Assembly (NCBI GenBank): GCA_946811185.2 | Contig: OX328102.1 | Coordinates: 47,531,619-47,595,618 of the forward strand | Reading direction: 5' to 3' | Source: Hippopus hippopus | Taxonomy: Eukaryota; Mollusca; Bivalvia; Cardiida; Cardiidae | Length of the DNA: 64,000 nucleotides | Part shown: in pieces, positions 31,445-41,068 of the stretch | Layout: each line of letters begins with the position of its first letter | How positions within the stretch are numbered: position 1 is the stretch's first letter | Notes under the pieces: model-generated | Databases searched by the model: none | What the model was told of the DNA's origin: nothing | Seen by the model: the letters and a program-made list of their open reading frames with translations, nothing else | Position numbers and translations under genes: made by a program

Positions 31445-31764
31445 CCATCCAATAGAATTCATTATTACATTCTGTTACTAATAATAGTAACATTTTCTAC
31501 TGAAAATGGTGTAATATCAGTGTCACGCGATTGCAGATATGGCGGGGCAACGGGCTGATATCTGATATCCTGCCCGTTGACAAGATATTTGTTCTAAATC
31601 TATAGCAACAGAACACTCGCTCGTAAACTAACGTTCTCAAAACATCCATTTTGAAAAAAGAAAATGGCTGAATCAGTCCATCAATCGCTAGCGGACAAAT
31701 CTTTAGAACTACAGTCAGTGACTGAATCGTTAAACCAACAAAGACATGAGAAATAGAGAATAGA

Positions 31765-32532
31765 TTGTTGTTGTCTTGGATTGGCAAAGTTGATCGGGCG
31801 GGTCGTAGTGTCTATAGGCTAGTAGTTCTACGAATTTTATCCGTTGAGTCCGGTGAACTGAGCCTGACCAAGTTTCATAATTCGAAGCACCAACCACCTA
31901 TTCTATTTATCCTGTTTCTCAGTTGTGATCCGCATGGCATTGAATTAAATATTTGGATCGGAGAAATACTCATGTCAACACCTTTTTAATTATGAATAAA
32001 GATGATTATTACATTTTGTTACTAATAATAGTAACATTTTCTACCGAAAATGGTGTAATATCAGTGTCACGCGAGGGCAGATATGGCGGGGCAACGGGCT
32101 GATATCTGATATCCTGCCCGTTGACAAGATATTTGTTCTAAATCTATAGCAACAGAACACTCACTCGTAAACTAACGTTCTCAAAACATCCAGTTTGAAA
32201 AAAAAATGGCTGAATCAGTCAGTCAAACGCTAGCGGACAAATCTTCAGGGCTACAGACAATGGTTGAATCGCAAAACCAGCAAAGACATGATAACTAGAG
32301 AACAGATTTTTTGTTGTATTGGATTGGGAAAATTCATCTGGCAAGGCGTGGTGTCAAAAGGCCAGTAGTTCTACGAATTTTATCCGTTGAGTCGGGGGAA
32401 CCGAGCCTGATTAAATTTCCGAGTCCAAAGCACCAATCATCTATTCTGTTTGTCCTGTTTCTCATCTATAATGCGTATCATACTAAATTTAATATTTGGT
32501 TCGGAAAAACACAAATACCGTCATCTTTTTAA
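31765..32532 (+). other. two FB1 units in inverted orientation
   Basis: Plus-strand frames 31765-31989 and 32311-32532 are related to the minus-strand pair. The first is close. The second is diverged (starts MLYWIGKIHLARRGVKRPVV) yet still open over 73 codons. The upstream short frames are 31664-31756 and 32206-32298, each 30 codons plus stop and beginning MAESV. A -1/+1 link between short and long frames cannot be decided. Confidence 0.45.
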
Positions 32533-32727
32533 CTATGAATAAAGGCGAAGAACTGTTTATTTAAAACGTCCTTATACTGAAGCTACATGATTACGTCATG
32601 AACGTGAGGTTTACCCGCGAAAAAAAGGTTTTGTCGAACGAAGACAAGAATTTCTCTGTTTTAAGTGTTTAAACATGTTAGAAAACGAAAACATAGAGGA
32701 AATGATCAATGAATGTAATAAACAGGT

Positions 32728-32870
32728 TATTACACGGCTGATGAGGGCCGGAGAGTGATATCGGCCTGCCACCTCGAAATCTGCCCTCGGGCTAAAGCCC
32801 TCGGGGCAGATATCAAGGTGGCGGGCCGATATCACTCTCCGGCCCTCATCAGCCGTGTAATAACCTCTAT
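32728..32870. repeat. FB1 right terminal hairpin
   Basis: ggttattacacggctgatga through ctcatcagccgtgtaataac, inverted relative to the left terminal hairpin. Confidence 0.9.
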
Positions 32871-32875
32871 ATATT

Positions 32876-32920
32876 GTACTGCACGTTCTGTTCAATCTCA
32901 TCTTGATCTTGTCAGTATAT
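32876..32920. repeat. H2 hairpin remnant
   Basis: actgcacgttctgttcaatc + tcatcttgatctt: the apex and 3' arm only, abutting the FB1 end, so FB1 probably inserted into or next to an H2 copy. Confidence 0.5.
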
Positions 32921-32929
32921 TTACCATAA

Positions 32930-33157
32930 CGCTATACCAGACGACAAAATTAAAGTCTTATCAAGATTGGAAACTTGTGCAGACGACATGTCAAAAGTGC
33001 CTTGAACGGCGAAATATGTTTTCAGTTAGGTACAAAACATTGTGAGAACAGGAGAAAGTGCTGGTTACCTGCATTGTTTGTTTTTCTCTACAGTGCTTTT
33101 TTAAGCCTTCTTCGCCAGGGTCGCTAAAGCATGGAATTGCTTTGTATACACCTAAAG
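32930..33157 (+). mobile_element. H1 MITE, diverged
   Basis: Starts cgctataccagacgacaaaa. Hairpin gtgagaacaggagaaagtgc is only partly matched. Ends gaattgctttgtatac. Confidence 0.7.
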
Positions 33158-33285
33158 AATTAACTCGAAATTGCTGAGTAAATTATATGGGTATATTCAG
33201 TAATTATAAAAAGACATAATCATTGAATATCCAAAGGTTGTTTTTTTTCCCAGACCAGAAAGGGGGGAGTGAGAGAAGTAAATTA

Positions 33286-33306
33286 ACCCCACCACCACCA
33301 CCACCA
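33286..33306. repeat. (CCA)n microsatellite
   Basis: Six CCA units. Confidence 0.85.
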
Positions 33307-33382
33307 GTCCTCCTCATGACGTTTCAGTCATTGCCTATGGCATTACTACTTTTCACCAGTAACGGTCCTATGATCCATAAAA

Positions 33383-33516
33383 ATGAGCCTCGCTCTGGCA
33401 AAAGGGGTTCAATGCTTCTCTGTGATGCATGATAACAAGCAATTCGTCACATAATTATGGATCCATAACATGCATGATGTATAACAACCAAATGAATCCT
33501 GGGGTACCCTATATTC
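33383..33516. mobile_element. H3 MITE half copy
   Basis: Starts tgagcctcgctctggcaaaa and has tgcttctctgtgatgcatga and cacataattatggatccata. The core hairpin and the other end are missing. Confidence 0.7.
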
Positions 33517-33525
33517 TAACCTTTT

Positions 33526-33744
33526 ACCAGACGACAAAATTTTAGCCCTGTCCAAATTGAAAGCATTTGCAGACGACAATTTCAATATGGCTCAAACGGT
33601 ACAATTGTTTATAGATAGGGTAGAAAACATTGTGGGAAAAGGAGAAAATGCTGGTTACCAGCATTTTCTCCTTTTGCCACAATGTTTTCAAAAGGCTTCT
33701 TTCCAAGGGTCGTCAAAAGTCGTCATTGTGTGGGAAAGGGTTAA
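33526..33744 (+). mobile_element. H1 MITE, near consensus
   Basis: ccttttaccagacgacaaaa, hairpin gtgggaaaaggagaaaatgc / gcattttctccttttgccac (33638-33680), end gtgtgggaaagggttaa. Confidence 0.87.
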
Positions 33745-33774
33745 TCATGTAAAAAGATGGCCGATGGCAAAAAG

Positions 33775-34360
33775 TTTTGACTTAACATGGCCCTTCAAAA
33801 GAAAAACTTTACAAAATTTGAATATCGAAATACTGCTTTGTATTTCGATTTTCGATTTTCGATATTCGGACTCTTGCGGTTTTTAAAGTTTCAAATTTTG
33901 TAAAGTTTTTCTTTGGTTGCGTGGTCATGTTGAGTTTTGACATTGAGAACATGATATTCGGCATCGGTCGGCATGCCAAACTAAAGTTTTGAGCATAAAA
34001 ACTTTAAAAACAGCAAGATTCCGAATATCGAAAATCGAAATACAAAGCAGTATTTTTTTTTTTTTTTTTTAGTTTTTCTTTGGTCGAAGGGTCAAGTCGA
34101 GTTTCGACATTAAGAACATGATATTTGACATCGATCCGCGTGCCAAACTAAATTTTTGAGCATAAAAACTTTAAAAACCGCAAGAGTCCGAATATCGAAA
34201 ATCGCAAATCGAACTAACATGGTTTTTTTTGGATCTCGAAAATCGAAAAACGAAAATCGAACTAACTTCTTTTTTTGAATCTCGAAAATCGAAAATCGAA
34301 AATCAAACTAACTTCTTTTTTGAATGCCGAAAATCGAAAATCGAAAATCGAACTAACTTC
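33775..34360. repeat. ATCGAAA-rich compound repeat
   Basis: Two direct ~173-bp units (33898-34060; 34075-34210) sharing agtttttctttggt, agaacatgatatt, cgtgccaaacta, gagcataaaaactttaaaaa. An inverted piece (gactcttgcggtttttaaag at 33868) precedes them. Four ~47-bp units with cgaaaatcgaaaatcgaact + aacttct follow up to 34360. The 78-codon plus frame reads through the small units as a repetitive peptide and is not taken as a gene. Confidence 0.85.
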
Positions 34361-34387
34361 TCATTCCTATTTCACCTTAAGTCGTGC

Positions 34388-34740
34388 TCATACATCTCTA
34401 CACAGTTTCAGGCTGTTTTCAGCCAGTTTTTAAACTATTTCATCATTATTTTTATGAAACTATAATCATTCTTGTATCTTCATGCCAAATGTTGCCCGTA
34501 ATGGCAGCAAGATTGTACAGATTACCACGGATTGAAAATGCATTTCATGTTTTGTTGGCCTTCAAAGCAATCGCCGATGTCATTTCCGGTGTTAAATGAG
34601 GACAAATCCCGTGTGTTTTTCTATCCCTTACACCGTATACATTGGTAATTTATCTATGTTTACACCGCTGGGCCATTATTCACACTTTCAAGTTTTAACA
34701 GCATTTTTTCTCTCTAGCTGTAAGGATGTATCTTCAAAAA
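34388..34740 (+). repeat. dispersed 300-bp repeat, copy 2
   Basis: Counterpart of 27955-28272. In this copy a 71-codon frame is open (34384-34599) where the first copy is broken. Confidence 0.7.
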
Positions 34741-35064
34741 CTTAATGTTTTCTTCAAAGCTCTTCAATACCTTCAGTATTACGAAAAGTTAAATGAATAT
34801 AACGCATCCATTATGTGTTGTTTTTTGTCAAAAATATATATTGCGTACGGTATTTGATGTTTAACTGATACTATAAATTATCGTATTTAGATAAGATGTT
34901 ACGCCTTAATTTTCATAGAAAATAAGTTTTTTACGCATTATTAACTTTCTAATACCCTTTGATCTTTTAAAGATGGATTTTTGGCTACACTTTAAGCTAT
35001 TTCAAAGGTAATGAAACGGTTACCCTAAACACAAGTTTCAACTTTTTAAGCCTTATTTAGTATA
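34741..35064. other. no gene seen
   Basis: AT-rich, nothing recognised. Confidence 0.4.
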
Positions 35065-35066
35065 TT

Positions 35067-35330
35067 GGCTTGCAACACGCGAAAAGGGTCATTTGAACAT
35101 TTGCGTAAAGTGTCGTCTCGGATCAGCCTGCGCAGTCCGCACAGGCTGATCCGAGACGGCACTTTAAGACTACATTAGATTTCGTCCTACAGTAGACTGG
35201 CGCAAAACAGAAAATAAACTAAAACGGAAAGTGTCGTCTCGGATCAGCCTGCGCGGACTGCGTAGGCTGATCCGGGACGACGCTTTACGCAAATGTCCGA
35301 ATGCCCCTTTTTGCATGTTGCGGGCCACAT
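35067..35330. mobile_element. H4 double-hairpin MITE
   Basis: Ends ggcttgcaacacgcgaaaag / tttttgcatgttgcgggcc. Two hairpins of the same core in tandem: ctcggatcagcctgcgcagt + ccgcacaggctgatccgag (35116-35154), then ctcggatcagcctgcgcgga + ctgcgtaggctgatccg (35238-35275), separated by a spacer with agtagactggcgcaaaacag. The sequence between end and hairpin, gcgtaaagtgtcgt, is mirrored as acgacgctttacgc. Confidence 0.88.
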
Positions 35331-35384
35331 TATATCAACCAGCGACTGCTCAATGCTTCATTTTAGAGTTCTTACTGCTACGCA

Positions 35385-35597
35385 TTTTAACCATTTGACA
35401 CACAAACAGCAAATTTTTAAACTCGTTCAAATTCAAGGCATTTTCAAACGACAAAGGATAGAAAACACTGTAAGAAAAGTAGATAAACTTATAACCAGCA
35501 TTTTATCTTTTTCCTAAAAAGTTTTCTGACCTTTCCAGAAGAAATCCCATGATTAGGGCAAAATTTCATTTGTAGTCTGCAAAAATGAAAATTAAAA
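35385..35597 (+). mobile_element. H1 MITE, diverged
   Basis: ttttaaactcgttcaaattc, aaggcattttcaaacgac, hairpin gtaagaaaagtagataaact / cagcattttatctttttcc: another pair of matching arm changes (gtagataaa / ttttatc). The right arm gcaaaatttcatttgtagtc + tgcaa stops at the H2 hairpin. Confidence 0.7.
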
Positions 35598-35598
35598 A

Positions 35599-35695
35599 GC
35601 GGACAATGTAGATCTATGATCAGACTGCACGTTCTGTGCAGTCTGATCTTAATCTACATGGCCAGATAAATGCAGTCTGATCTTGATTTACATTG
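35599..35695. repeat. H2 hairpin copy plus a duplicated 3' arm
   Basis: cggacaatgtagatctatga + tcagactgcac / gtgcagtctgatcttaatct + acatggcc, then tgcagtctgatcttgattta + cattgcc again. Confidence 0.8.
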
Positions 35696-35699
35696 CCTA

Positions 35700-36211
35700 A
35701 GAAACTGACAAAGTTGTACTTTAAGATGCTGACATCAATTTCTAAGGGAAACAGCGAAAGAAAGACAGAAAGATGGAAATAGAGACAAAAAAATTCAGAA
35801 TAAATTGGGCTTCCTCTTTTATACATTTCTAGCTACGTTCCTACTATGGCATTACTATTTTCGCCAGCTAGCTATGGCCCTGTAATTCTTAGAAATATGA
35901 TATGCTATTCAAAGGTATATAATGAAATTCTGATTTGTATAAAAACAAAAGCTTCAAAGCGGCAACTTTAGACTGTATTTCCCCCATAAACACCTTCTTG
36001 CAGTCCTTGTCCAAAGATATGTCAGGACCTAAAGTTGATACTCAAATGACTTGGTGTCCTTGGGCACGACACTTCATAGCCCTAGGCTAGTACCGGTGAA
36101 ACCCGGGAAGTATATGATCATAGGCCTGTGTGAGCTGTTGCCGTTATATGACTGAAAAAAATATTGAAAGGGGTGTAAAACATCATCATCAACTGACTTA
36201 ATGCTAAAAAC
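35700..36211. other. no gene; SINE fragment at 36020-36112
   Basis: 36020-36112 has ggtgtccttgggcacgacac and gccctaggctagtaccggtg, similar to the body of the SINE at 10985-11130. Otherwise nothing. Confidence 0.45.
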
Positions 36212-36212
36212 T

Positions 36213-36810
36213 TTAACCCTTTACCAAACATCCCGATAAGGAGTCGAATTTGATAGACTTTTGAAAATATTGTTGGAAAAGGTGAAAATGCTGGTAACCA
36301 GCATTTTCTCCTTTTTCCAACAATGTTTTCTACAATATCAGATAATTTCATCTCGTTAGTACATGTATTAAGGTAGTAGACCCCTAATGGAAAACAGCTA
36401 TTTCCACTATAATATTATCAACAAAATTTGCTATGATTAAAAATGAGTATTATTGTACTACTTTAACCGAGCCACTTTTTCCTTTTTTTCCTTCTTAGAA
36501 TTATCCTTTATAAATCTAAAACCACTCTATTCTCATTTCAAAGGGAATAATAATTACCTCCCTTTTCAGGAAACCAACCAAAGTATCAACAAACAATTTC
36601 AAGATAGACATCAAAGGAATTTCTGGTCGGTTAAAATGTGCAAAAGTATTATATCAGTATCCTTATTTATCAACTAACGAGAAATTTTATACCATGTTGC
36701 ACCAGAAGCGTTAGGGGTCTACTACTTTAATTTTTGAATTTGTCGTCCGCAAATGTTTGAATTTTGACGAATGATGCGGTTTCACTGTACATACTTTAAA
36801 CTTCGGAAAA
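36213..36810 (-). mobile_element. H1 MITE split by a TTAA MITE
   Basis: 36213-36367 has TTAA, ccctttaccaaacatcccga and hairpin gttggaaaaggtgaaaatgc / attttctcctttttccaac (matching TTGG/CCAA change in both arms). 36731-36770 continues with ttttgaatttgtcgtccgca + aatgtttgaat, the H1 right arm. Confidence 0.8.
36368..36730. mobile_element. TTAA-flanked MITE with GTAGTAGACCCC ends
   Basis: TTAA 36368-36371 and 36727-36730. Inverted ends ggtagtagacccctaa / ttaggggtctactact, 363 bp. The internal 74-codon frame has no motif. The TTAA preference suggests piggyBac-type mobilisation. Confidence 0.85.
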
Positions 36811-37213
36811 CATTGATGGGAAGTGAGACGTTTTTTTTTTTTTTTTTTCACAAACAGTTGCTCCTTTTCCCAAAAAAATTTTAAATGCATTTACCGAAAC
36901 AAAACAGGAAGAAAGAAAAGGGCGAACCATTAATTTGGTCTTAAATCCAACCATTACAATTAAGAAAACACGAGTTTTCCTTTAAAAGACAACTATATTT
37001 ATACTTTAATTCCCATTTTACACCCATTTTTGTCTCTATCAAAGGACTATTTTATTGCGGATGTAGAATTTATTTGACTTTACTTTAAAGAGATCAAAGT
37101 TTAAACCTACTCAGAAGCCCTCTCTATCCCTTAAAAATTAATCATTGTATCGGTCTTGAAACAGATTACTATAAAAACTGTGATCGCTTATACTAGCATA
37201 CGTGAAGGACTTT
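36811..37213. other. no gene seen
   Basis: A faint H1 echo (aaaacattgatgggaagtga / tgctccttttcccaaa, 36806-36875) with a T run. Otherwise nothing. Confidence 0.4.
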
Positions 37214-37214
37214 A

Positions 37215-37281
37215 CGGACGGCATAGATCAAGATCAGACTGCACAAAACATGCAGTCTGATCTTTGGTCTATATCGTCCGC
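37215..37281. repeat. H2 hairpin copy
   Basis: cggacggcatagatcaagat + cagactgcac, apex aaaac, atgcagtctgatctttggtc + tatatcgtccg. Confidence 0.85.
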
Positions 37282-37282
37282 T

Positions 37283-37689
37283 TGTTTAGTCAAGCCTTTG
37301 AAATAAAAACGATCTTTTTAGGTTTCAGTGGATTGTATTGTCAACCGTGGAAAGAGGTCTACTTTATTACATTTAGCGCTGAACAACTATTAATCTGCCA
37401 AAATGGTTTTTATGAGTGATCTCGCGGCTGCAGGACGAAAAAGTAAGGGCACTTTTGTTGTTTGTTGTGACTTGAATCTGCAAGCCTTCCGAACATGGAC
37501 AAGTCTTTGTGATCACTAGCTCGTTTTATCTACAAAGTAGCTCACTCTGTAAATTGATCATTATCAAATTTAGTAAAAAAGATGCACTTTTGGGTGTTTG
37601 AATACCTGGATTGTCGTTTAGCAATTGGTAACTTTGTCTAATTTTATTACTTCAGATATGACGTCATCATACTCCGTGTTGTATTATTC
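37283..37689. other. no gene seen
   Basis: Nothing recognised. Confidence 0.4.
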
Positions 37690-37901
37690 GAAGCAGGCTA
37701 TCGCATTAAGTACCGTAAATCCATAAAATCCGTTTAGCCTAACAACCGACCAAATCCTGAGGTGAGACTGTCCTTTTACATAAAGAGAATTTACAAGTAG
37801 CAGAAAGTTTCGACCCATGTTACCCTTGGCGGAATGCGCAGACTGACATGTAGATACTTTTGCCAATGCATTAGCTTCCCTTTTCACTGATCATGGTTCA
37901 T
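37690..37901. mobile_element. H3 MITE, left end eroded
   Basis: Contains aaatccataaaatccgttta, aacaaccgacc, cctgaggtgagactgtcctt, gtttcgacccatgttaccct, and end cttttcactgatcatggttc. Confidence 0.72.
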
Positions 37902-37908
37902 TTTTTTT

Positions 37909-38137
37909 TAAACTCTTTACCAAACGACAAAATTTTAGTCTTGTCCAAATTGAAAGCGTTTGCAGACAACAAAATAAACGTGACTCACAAATTGAAACTT
38001 GACTTTAGAAGAGTAGAAAACATTGTGGGAAAAGGAGAAAATCCTGGTTATCAGCATTTTCTCCTTTTCCCACAATGTTTTCAGAAGGCTTCTTTCTCTG
38101 GGTCGTAAAAAGCAGGGATTGTTTGGTAAAAGGTTAA
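37909..38137 (+). mobile_element. H1 MITE with TTAA ends, near consensus
   Basis: TTAA 37909-37912 and 38134-38137. Ends actctttaccaaacgacaaa / ggattgtttggtaaaagg. Hairpin gtgggaaaaggagaaaatcc / gcattttctccttttcccac. Confidence 0.92.
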
Positions 38138-38247
38138 ACCACAACCTATCGTGCCTATAACGTTTGCAGCCACATCCAGACAATTCTGATAAAAGCATAT
38201 TATGCATATGTTTACGTTTTTTTTTTAAGCATCGCTTTTAAATTCAG

Positions 38248-38525
38248 TTTAAACTTATTTATTTTACATCGATTGTGAAACAAGTTCTCACAGCTTATAA
38301 ACCATTTTGGTTTAGCCAATTAGAAGCTGTGTTACTTTCAAACTTTGAAAACCTAAGCTGTAAAGACCAAGAATGTTCTTGAGAATGGTTGGTGAATATG
38401 GCCCCAGTAATCGTACCGTATTTTGGCTAGTTCCAAAAGTTTGACGCCGCTCATGAAGGGATTCGAATCCAAAACCTTGTGTGTAGGAGGCCGACGCTGT
38501 ACCACAATACCGCTGTCTCCCAGCC
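38248..38525 (-). mobile_element. SINE-T interrupted by half an H5
   Basis: The tail end 38248-38300 (tttaaacttattttattttac-type, split here as attttacatcgattgtgaaa) and the head 38440-38525 (minus strand B box: tttggattcgaatccctt; tcggcctcctacacac) are SINE-T. 38306-38405 is one H5 arm (ggtttagccaattagaagct to aatggttggtgaatatggcc). Confidence 0.72.
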
Positions 38526-38634
38526 GCGTTTCAGAATTTTGGATTGATTTTCTGTTTATTTATCGTCGCCACCGGTTGCCCATATGGACGATGCCCCTTG
38601 AAGGCTGTTCCTTATGGTACCAGGGATAGTGCAA

Positions 38635-38825
38635 GATACAGGACGAAACCCATCCTAAATTTCGCCTTGTTCTTTAACATGTTCGGTGTATAGCATCGTA
38701 ACACGAGACATAGGTTTTACGTCTCATCCGAAAGACTATGAGTAATTTTAGATGGGCAGCCGTTGGGCTCGAACCCACACCCTCAAGTGACCCGAGACTT
38801 GAAGTTTCAGGTAATAAAATACATC
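38635..38825 (-). mobile_element. tRNA-derived SINE (fourth type)
   Basis: Minus strand: caagtctcgggtcacttgag, B box gtgtgggttcgagcccaacg, then gtctttcggatgagacgtaa + aacctatgtctcgtg, then ggatgggtttcgtcctgta. The TTCGGATGAGACGTAAAA block resembles a conserved central domain seen in many animal tRNA SINEs (family name not assigned). Confidence 0.65.
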
Positions 38826-38891
38826 TCTCCTTTTCATGAGGCTGGTACTCTGTGTTTCAGTGTTGACAACATTGGTTGTCGTAAACCGTAA

Positions 38892-39042
38892 ATCCAGGAC
38901 CCGTTTTCACCAATCATTCTTAATTTCATTCTTAATCTTTTTCTAGTTTTTGAAAGTAACACAACTTCTAATTGGCTAAACCATTCATTTGAAATTTAGA
39001 AAATTCTTTAGAACTATGTATTGAGTTTTCTGAAAAATGGTT
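38892..39042. mobile_element. H5 palindrome, shortened apex
   Basis: ggacccgttttcaccaatca, tttgaaagtaacacaacttc, attggctaaaccatt, then directly tgaaatttagaaaattcttt and aatggtttgtgactacg. Much of the right inner arm is deleted. Confidence 0.65.
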
Positions 39043-39044
39043 TG

Positions 39045-39235
39045 TGACTACGTGCCCTGGTTCGATTCCCGCAGGATGCTCTAGTATGTGCAAGTTTCCA
39101 TGGGCAAGGGATCACGAAACCCGAGCCTATATCTCGTGAAAGCCAGGTCTAACAGACTTACATACATGAGATGCCGCCGTCATATGACCAAATTACTGTA
39201 AAAGGAGGTGGAAAATCTTATTCAAACAAATAAAA
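39045..39235 (+). mobile_element. SINE, head partly lost
   Basis: B box gccctggttcgattcccgca, body agtttccatgggcaagggat, aaagccaggtctaacagact, 3' end gccgtcatatgaccaaatta, tail ttcaaacaaat. Related to 39722-39912. Confidence 0.65.
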
Positions 39236-39236
39236 T

Positions 39237-39501
39237 TGAGCCATGCTCTGTGAAAAGGGGGCTTAATGCATCAGCAAAAAAGTTTGGACACAGGTCAGCC
39301 TGCGCGGACTGCGCAGGCTGACCTGTGTCCAAACTTTTTTGCTTTAAGTAAATTCTCTATATGTTCAAGGACCATTCTACCTAAAGATTCAGCCGGTTGT
39401 TGGACAAAATAGATTTTAAAGATCCGTAATTATCTGACGACATGCTTGTAAATAATACATTAGGGACAAGCTTTTCACCCCCTTCTGTCAGAGTATGTCT
39501 T
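39237..39501. mobile_element. H3 MITE with perfect hairpin
   Basis: Starts tgagccatgctctgtgaaaa. Hairpin gtttggacacaggtcagcct + gcgcggactgcgcaggctga + cctgtgtccaaac (39281-39333), with the stem extended beyond the core. Ends tctgtcagagtatgtctta. Confidence 0.88.
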
Positions 39502-39639
39502 AATTCGTGGTTCTGTTTCCGTGAAGGAAAAAGCCTCCACTCTTGTCACAAAGTCAACATTTCCGATAGGTTCATGAGAGTTGTACACGATCTTCTGTTA
39601 TCTTTTTAATCTCCTCTCTTCACTTAAGTCAGGCTTTCA

Positions 39640-39720
39640 AATGTTGTTTTTGTTGTTTGTTGTTGTCGTCGTCGCCGTTGTTAGTTGTTGTCGTCGTCGT
39701 TATTATGTTATTTTATTGTT
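39640..39720. repeat. TTG/TCG trinucleotide tract
   Basis: Imperfect TTG and TCG repeats. Similar TTG/GAT tracts reappear at 39925-39985. Confidence 0.85.
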
Positions 39721-39721
39721 G

Positions 39722-39912
39722 GTGGTGGTGGTGGCTCAGTGGTAAAGAGTAGGACTCGTGACCTGGAGGCTCAAGGTTCGAGCCTTACTGGAAGCACTTG
39801 GTTTTTCGTCGGAGTGTCTTTTGGCAAGCAGAAGTGTAAGCCCGGGCATACTTGGATAAGCCGTGATATGACTAAATTGTAAGCAGCATAATATTTAATC
39901 AATAATCAATTA
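39722..39912 (+). mobile_element. SINE, near full length
   Basis: A box gtggctcagtggtaaagagt, B box ggttcgagccttactgg, body tggcaagcagaagtgtaagc, 3' end gccgtgatatgactaaattg, tail aatcaataatcaatt. Confidence 0.78.
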
Positions 39913-40185
39913 ATCGTAGTCGCCGTTTGTTGTTGTTGTTGATATTATTGTTGTTGATGATGATGATCATCATCATCATCAGCGGACACTTGTGGAAAAC
40001 ATTTCGAAATTAGTGTGGCAAAAAACATCGATAAAGTGTGATTTAGGTTTAAAATCATGAACTTCTGATTAACATTATTGCAAGACAAGAAATGTCCTCC
40101 GAGCAAATTTTTCTTCTGCAAAAATGTTTTCAAACGTGGTCAGCTAACAAAACGAAATAATCTGCTACAGGAAGTAACAATTCAA

Positions 40186-40408
40186 TTAACGTTTTACCAG
40201 TCGCCAAATTTTTACACTCATCAATATTGAAAGCATTTGCAGACGACTAATTGAGTACGATTTAAATGATAAAATCTGCCTTTGAAAGGGCGGAAAACAT
40301 TGTTCGAAAAGGAGAAAATGCTACCAGCATTTTCTCCTTTTCCAACAATGTTTTTAAAAGCCTTTTACCTCGGAGTCTTTAAGCACTGGGTTTGTTTATT
40401 GAAGTATC
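40186..40408 (+). mobile_element. H1 MITE
   Basis: TTAA 40186-40189, cgttttaccagtcgccaaat, hairpin gttcgaaaaggagaaaatgc / gcattttctccttttccaac with a 4-base shorter apex (taccagca only), end tttgtttattgaag. Confidence 0.82.
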
Positions 40409-40514
40409 TGTCAATTTCATCCCAAGTACACTTACTGTGATGTTTCATTATCACGTTGAACGTTTCTCAGTAAATACCCGGATGCTGAAGTATCCATTGT
40501 CTGTAAATTAGACT

Positions 40515-40757
40515 TGAGTCATGTCCTCTGAAAAGGGTGTTTAATGCATCTGTATAAAGTATCGACCCAGGTCAGCTTGCGCAGTCGATACTTTTTGTTT
40601 CTGGTCAATTTTCTGCTTCCCCAAGGATCATTCTACCTCATGATTCAATCGGTTGTTATACGAAATGGATTTCCTGGATCTATAATTATGTGATGACTTG
40701 CTTGGTAGAATGCATCACAAAGATGCGTTAAACCCCTTTTTGTCAGAGCATGGCTCT
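40515..40757. mobile_element. H3 MITE, hairpin halved
   Basis: Ends ttgagtcatgtcctctgaaa / gtcagagcatggct. The core is reduced to caggtcagcttgcgcagtcg with the 3' arm deleted. Confidence 0.82.
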
Positions 40758-40802
40758 CTTATTGAGTATTGAACCTTAAACCTCTTATAATATAACGCAT
40801 GT

Positions 40803-40993
40803 TTTTCGACCCTGAGGGTAAAGACTTTAGAAAACATTGTGGAAAAAGCAGAAAATGTTGATAACCATTATTTTCCCCTTTTCCGAAATGTTGTTTTTTT
40901 TTACACTTTTAAAGACGAATCATATCATTGGAATCTCTATTAATTTGTTTAAATTCAAACAAGTCCAAAATTTTGCCCTTTGGTAATTAATGG
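40803..40993 (-). mobile_element. H1 MITE, diverged
   Basis: gaccctgagggtaaagactt, gtggaaaaagcagaaaatgt / attattttccccttttccg, right arm ctattaatttgtttaaattc, end gccctttggtaatta. Confidence 0.68.
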
Positions 40994-40997
40994 CTTA

Positions 40998-41060
40998 TCA
41001 TGACATCGGATGGTGTAGATCTAAGATCATACTACAACTTTAGTGCAGGGCTTGGTTTGA
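40998..41060. repeat. H2 hairpin remnant
   Basis: catcggatggtgtagatcta + agatcatactacaac, then the apex and 3' arm are lost. Confidence 0.5.
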
Positions 41061-41068
41061 ATTGAACT

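Larger units (their letters stand above)
29389..32880. mobile_element. FB1, 3.5-kb foldback element
   Basis: Two arms in inverted orientation: left 29389-30840 and right 31445-32880. Both outer ends are ~140-bp hairpins (29401-29541; 32728-32870) with ttacacggctgatgagggcc and ccggagagtgatatcggcc. The outermost bases gtacaatacatagagg and cctctatatattgtac are also mirrored. Each arm holds two head-to-tail ~540-bp units. The centre (30841-31444) is not mirrored and contains a SINE-T fragment in an ATT repeat and a perfect 29-bp-stem hairpin. There is no transposase. It resembles foldback-type elements in layout, but the family is not one I can name. Confidence 0.8.
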
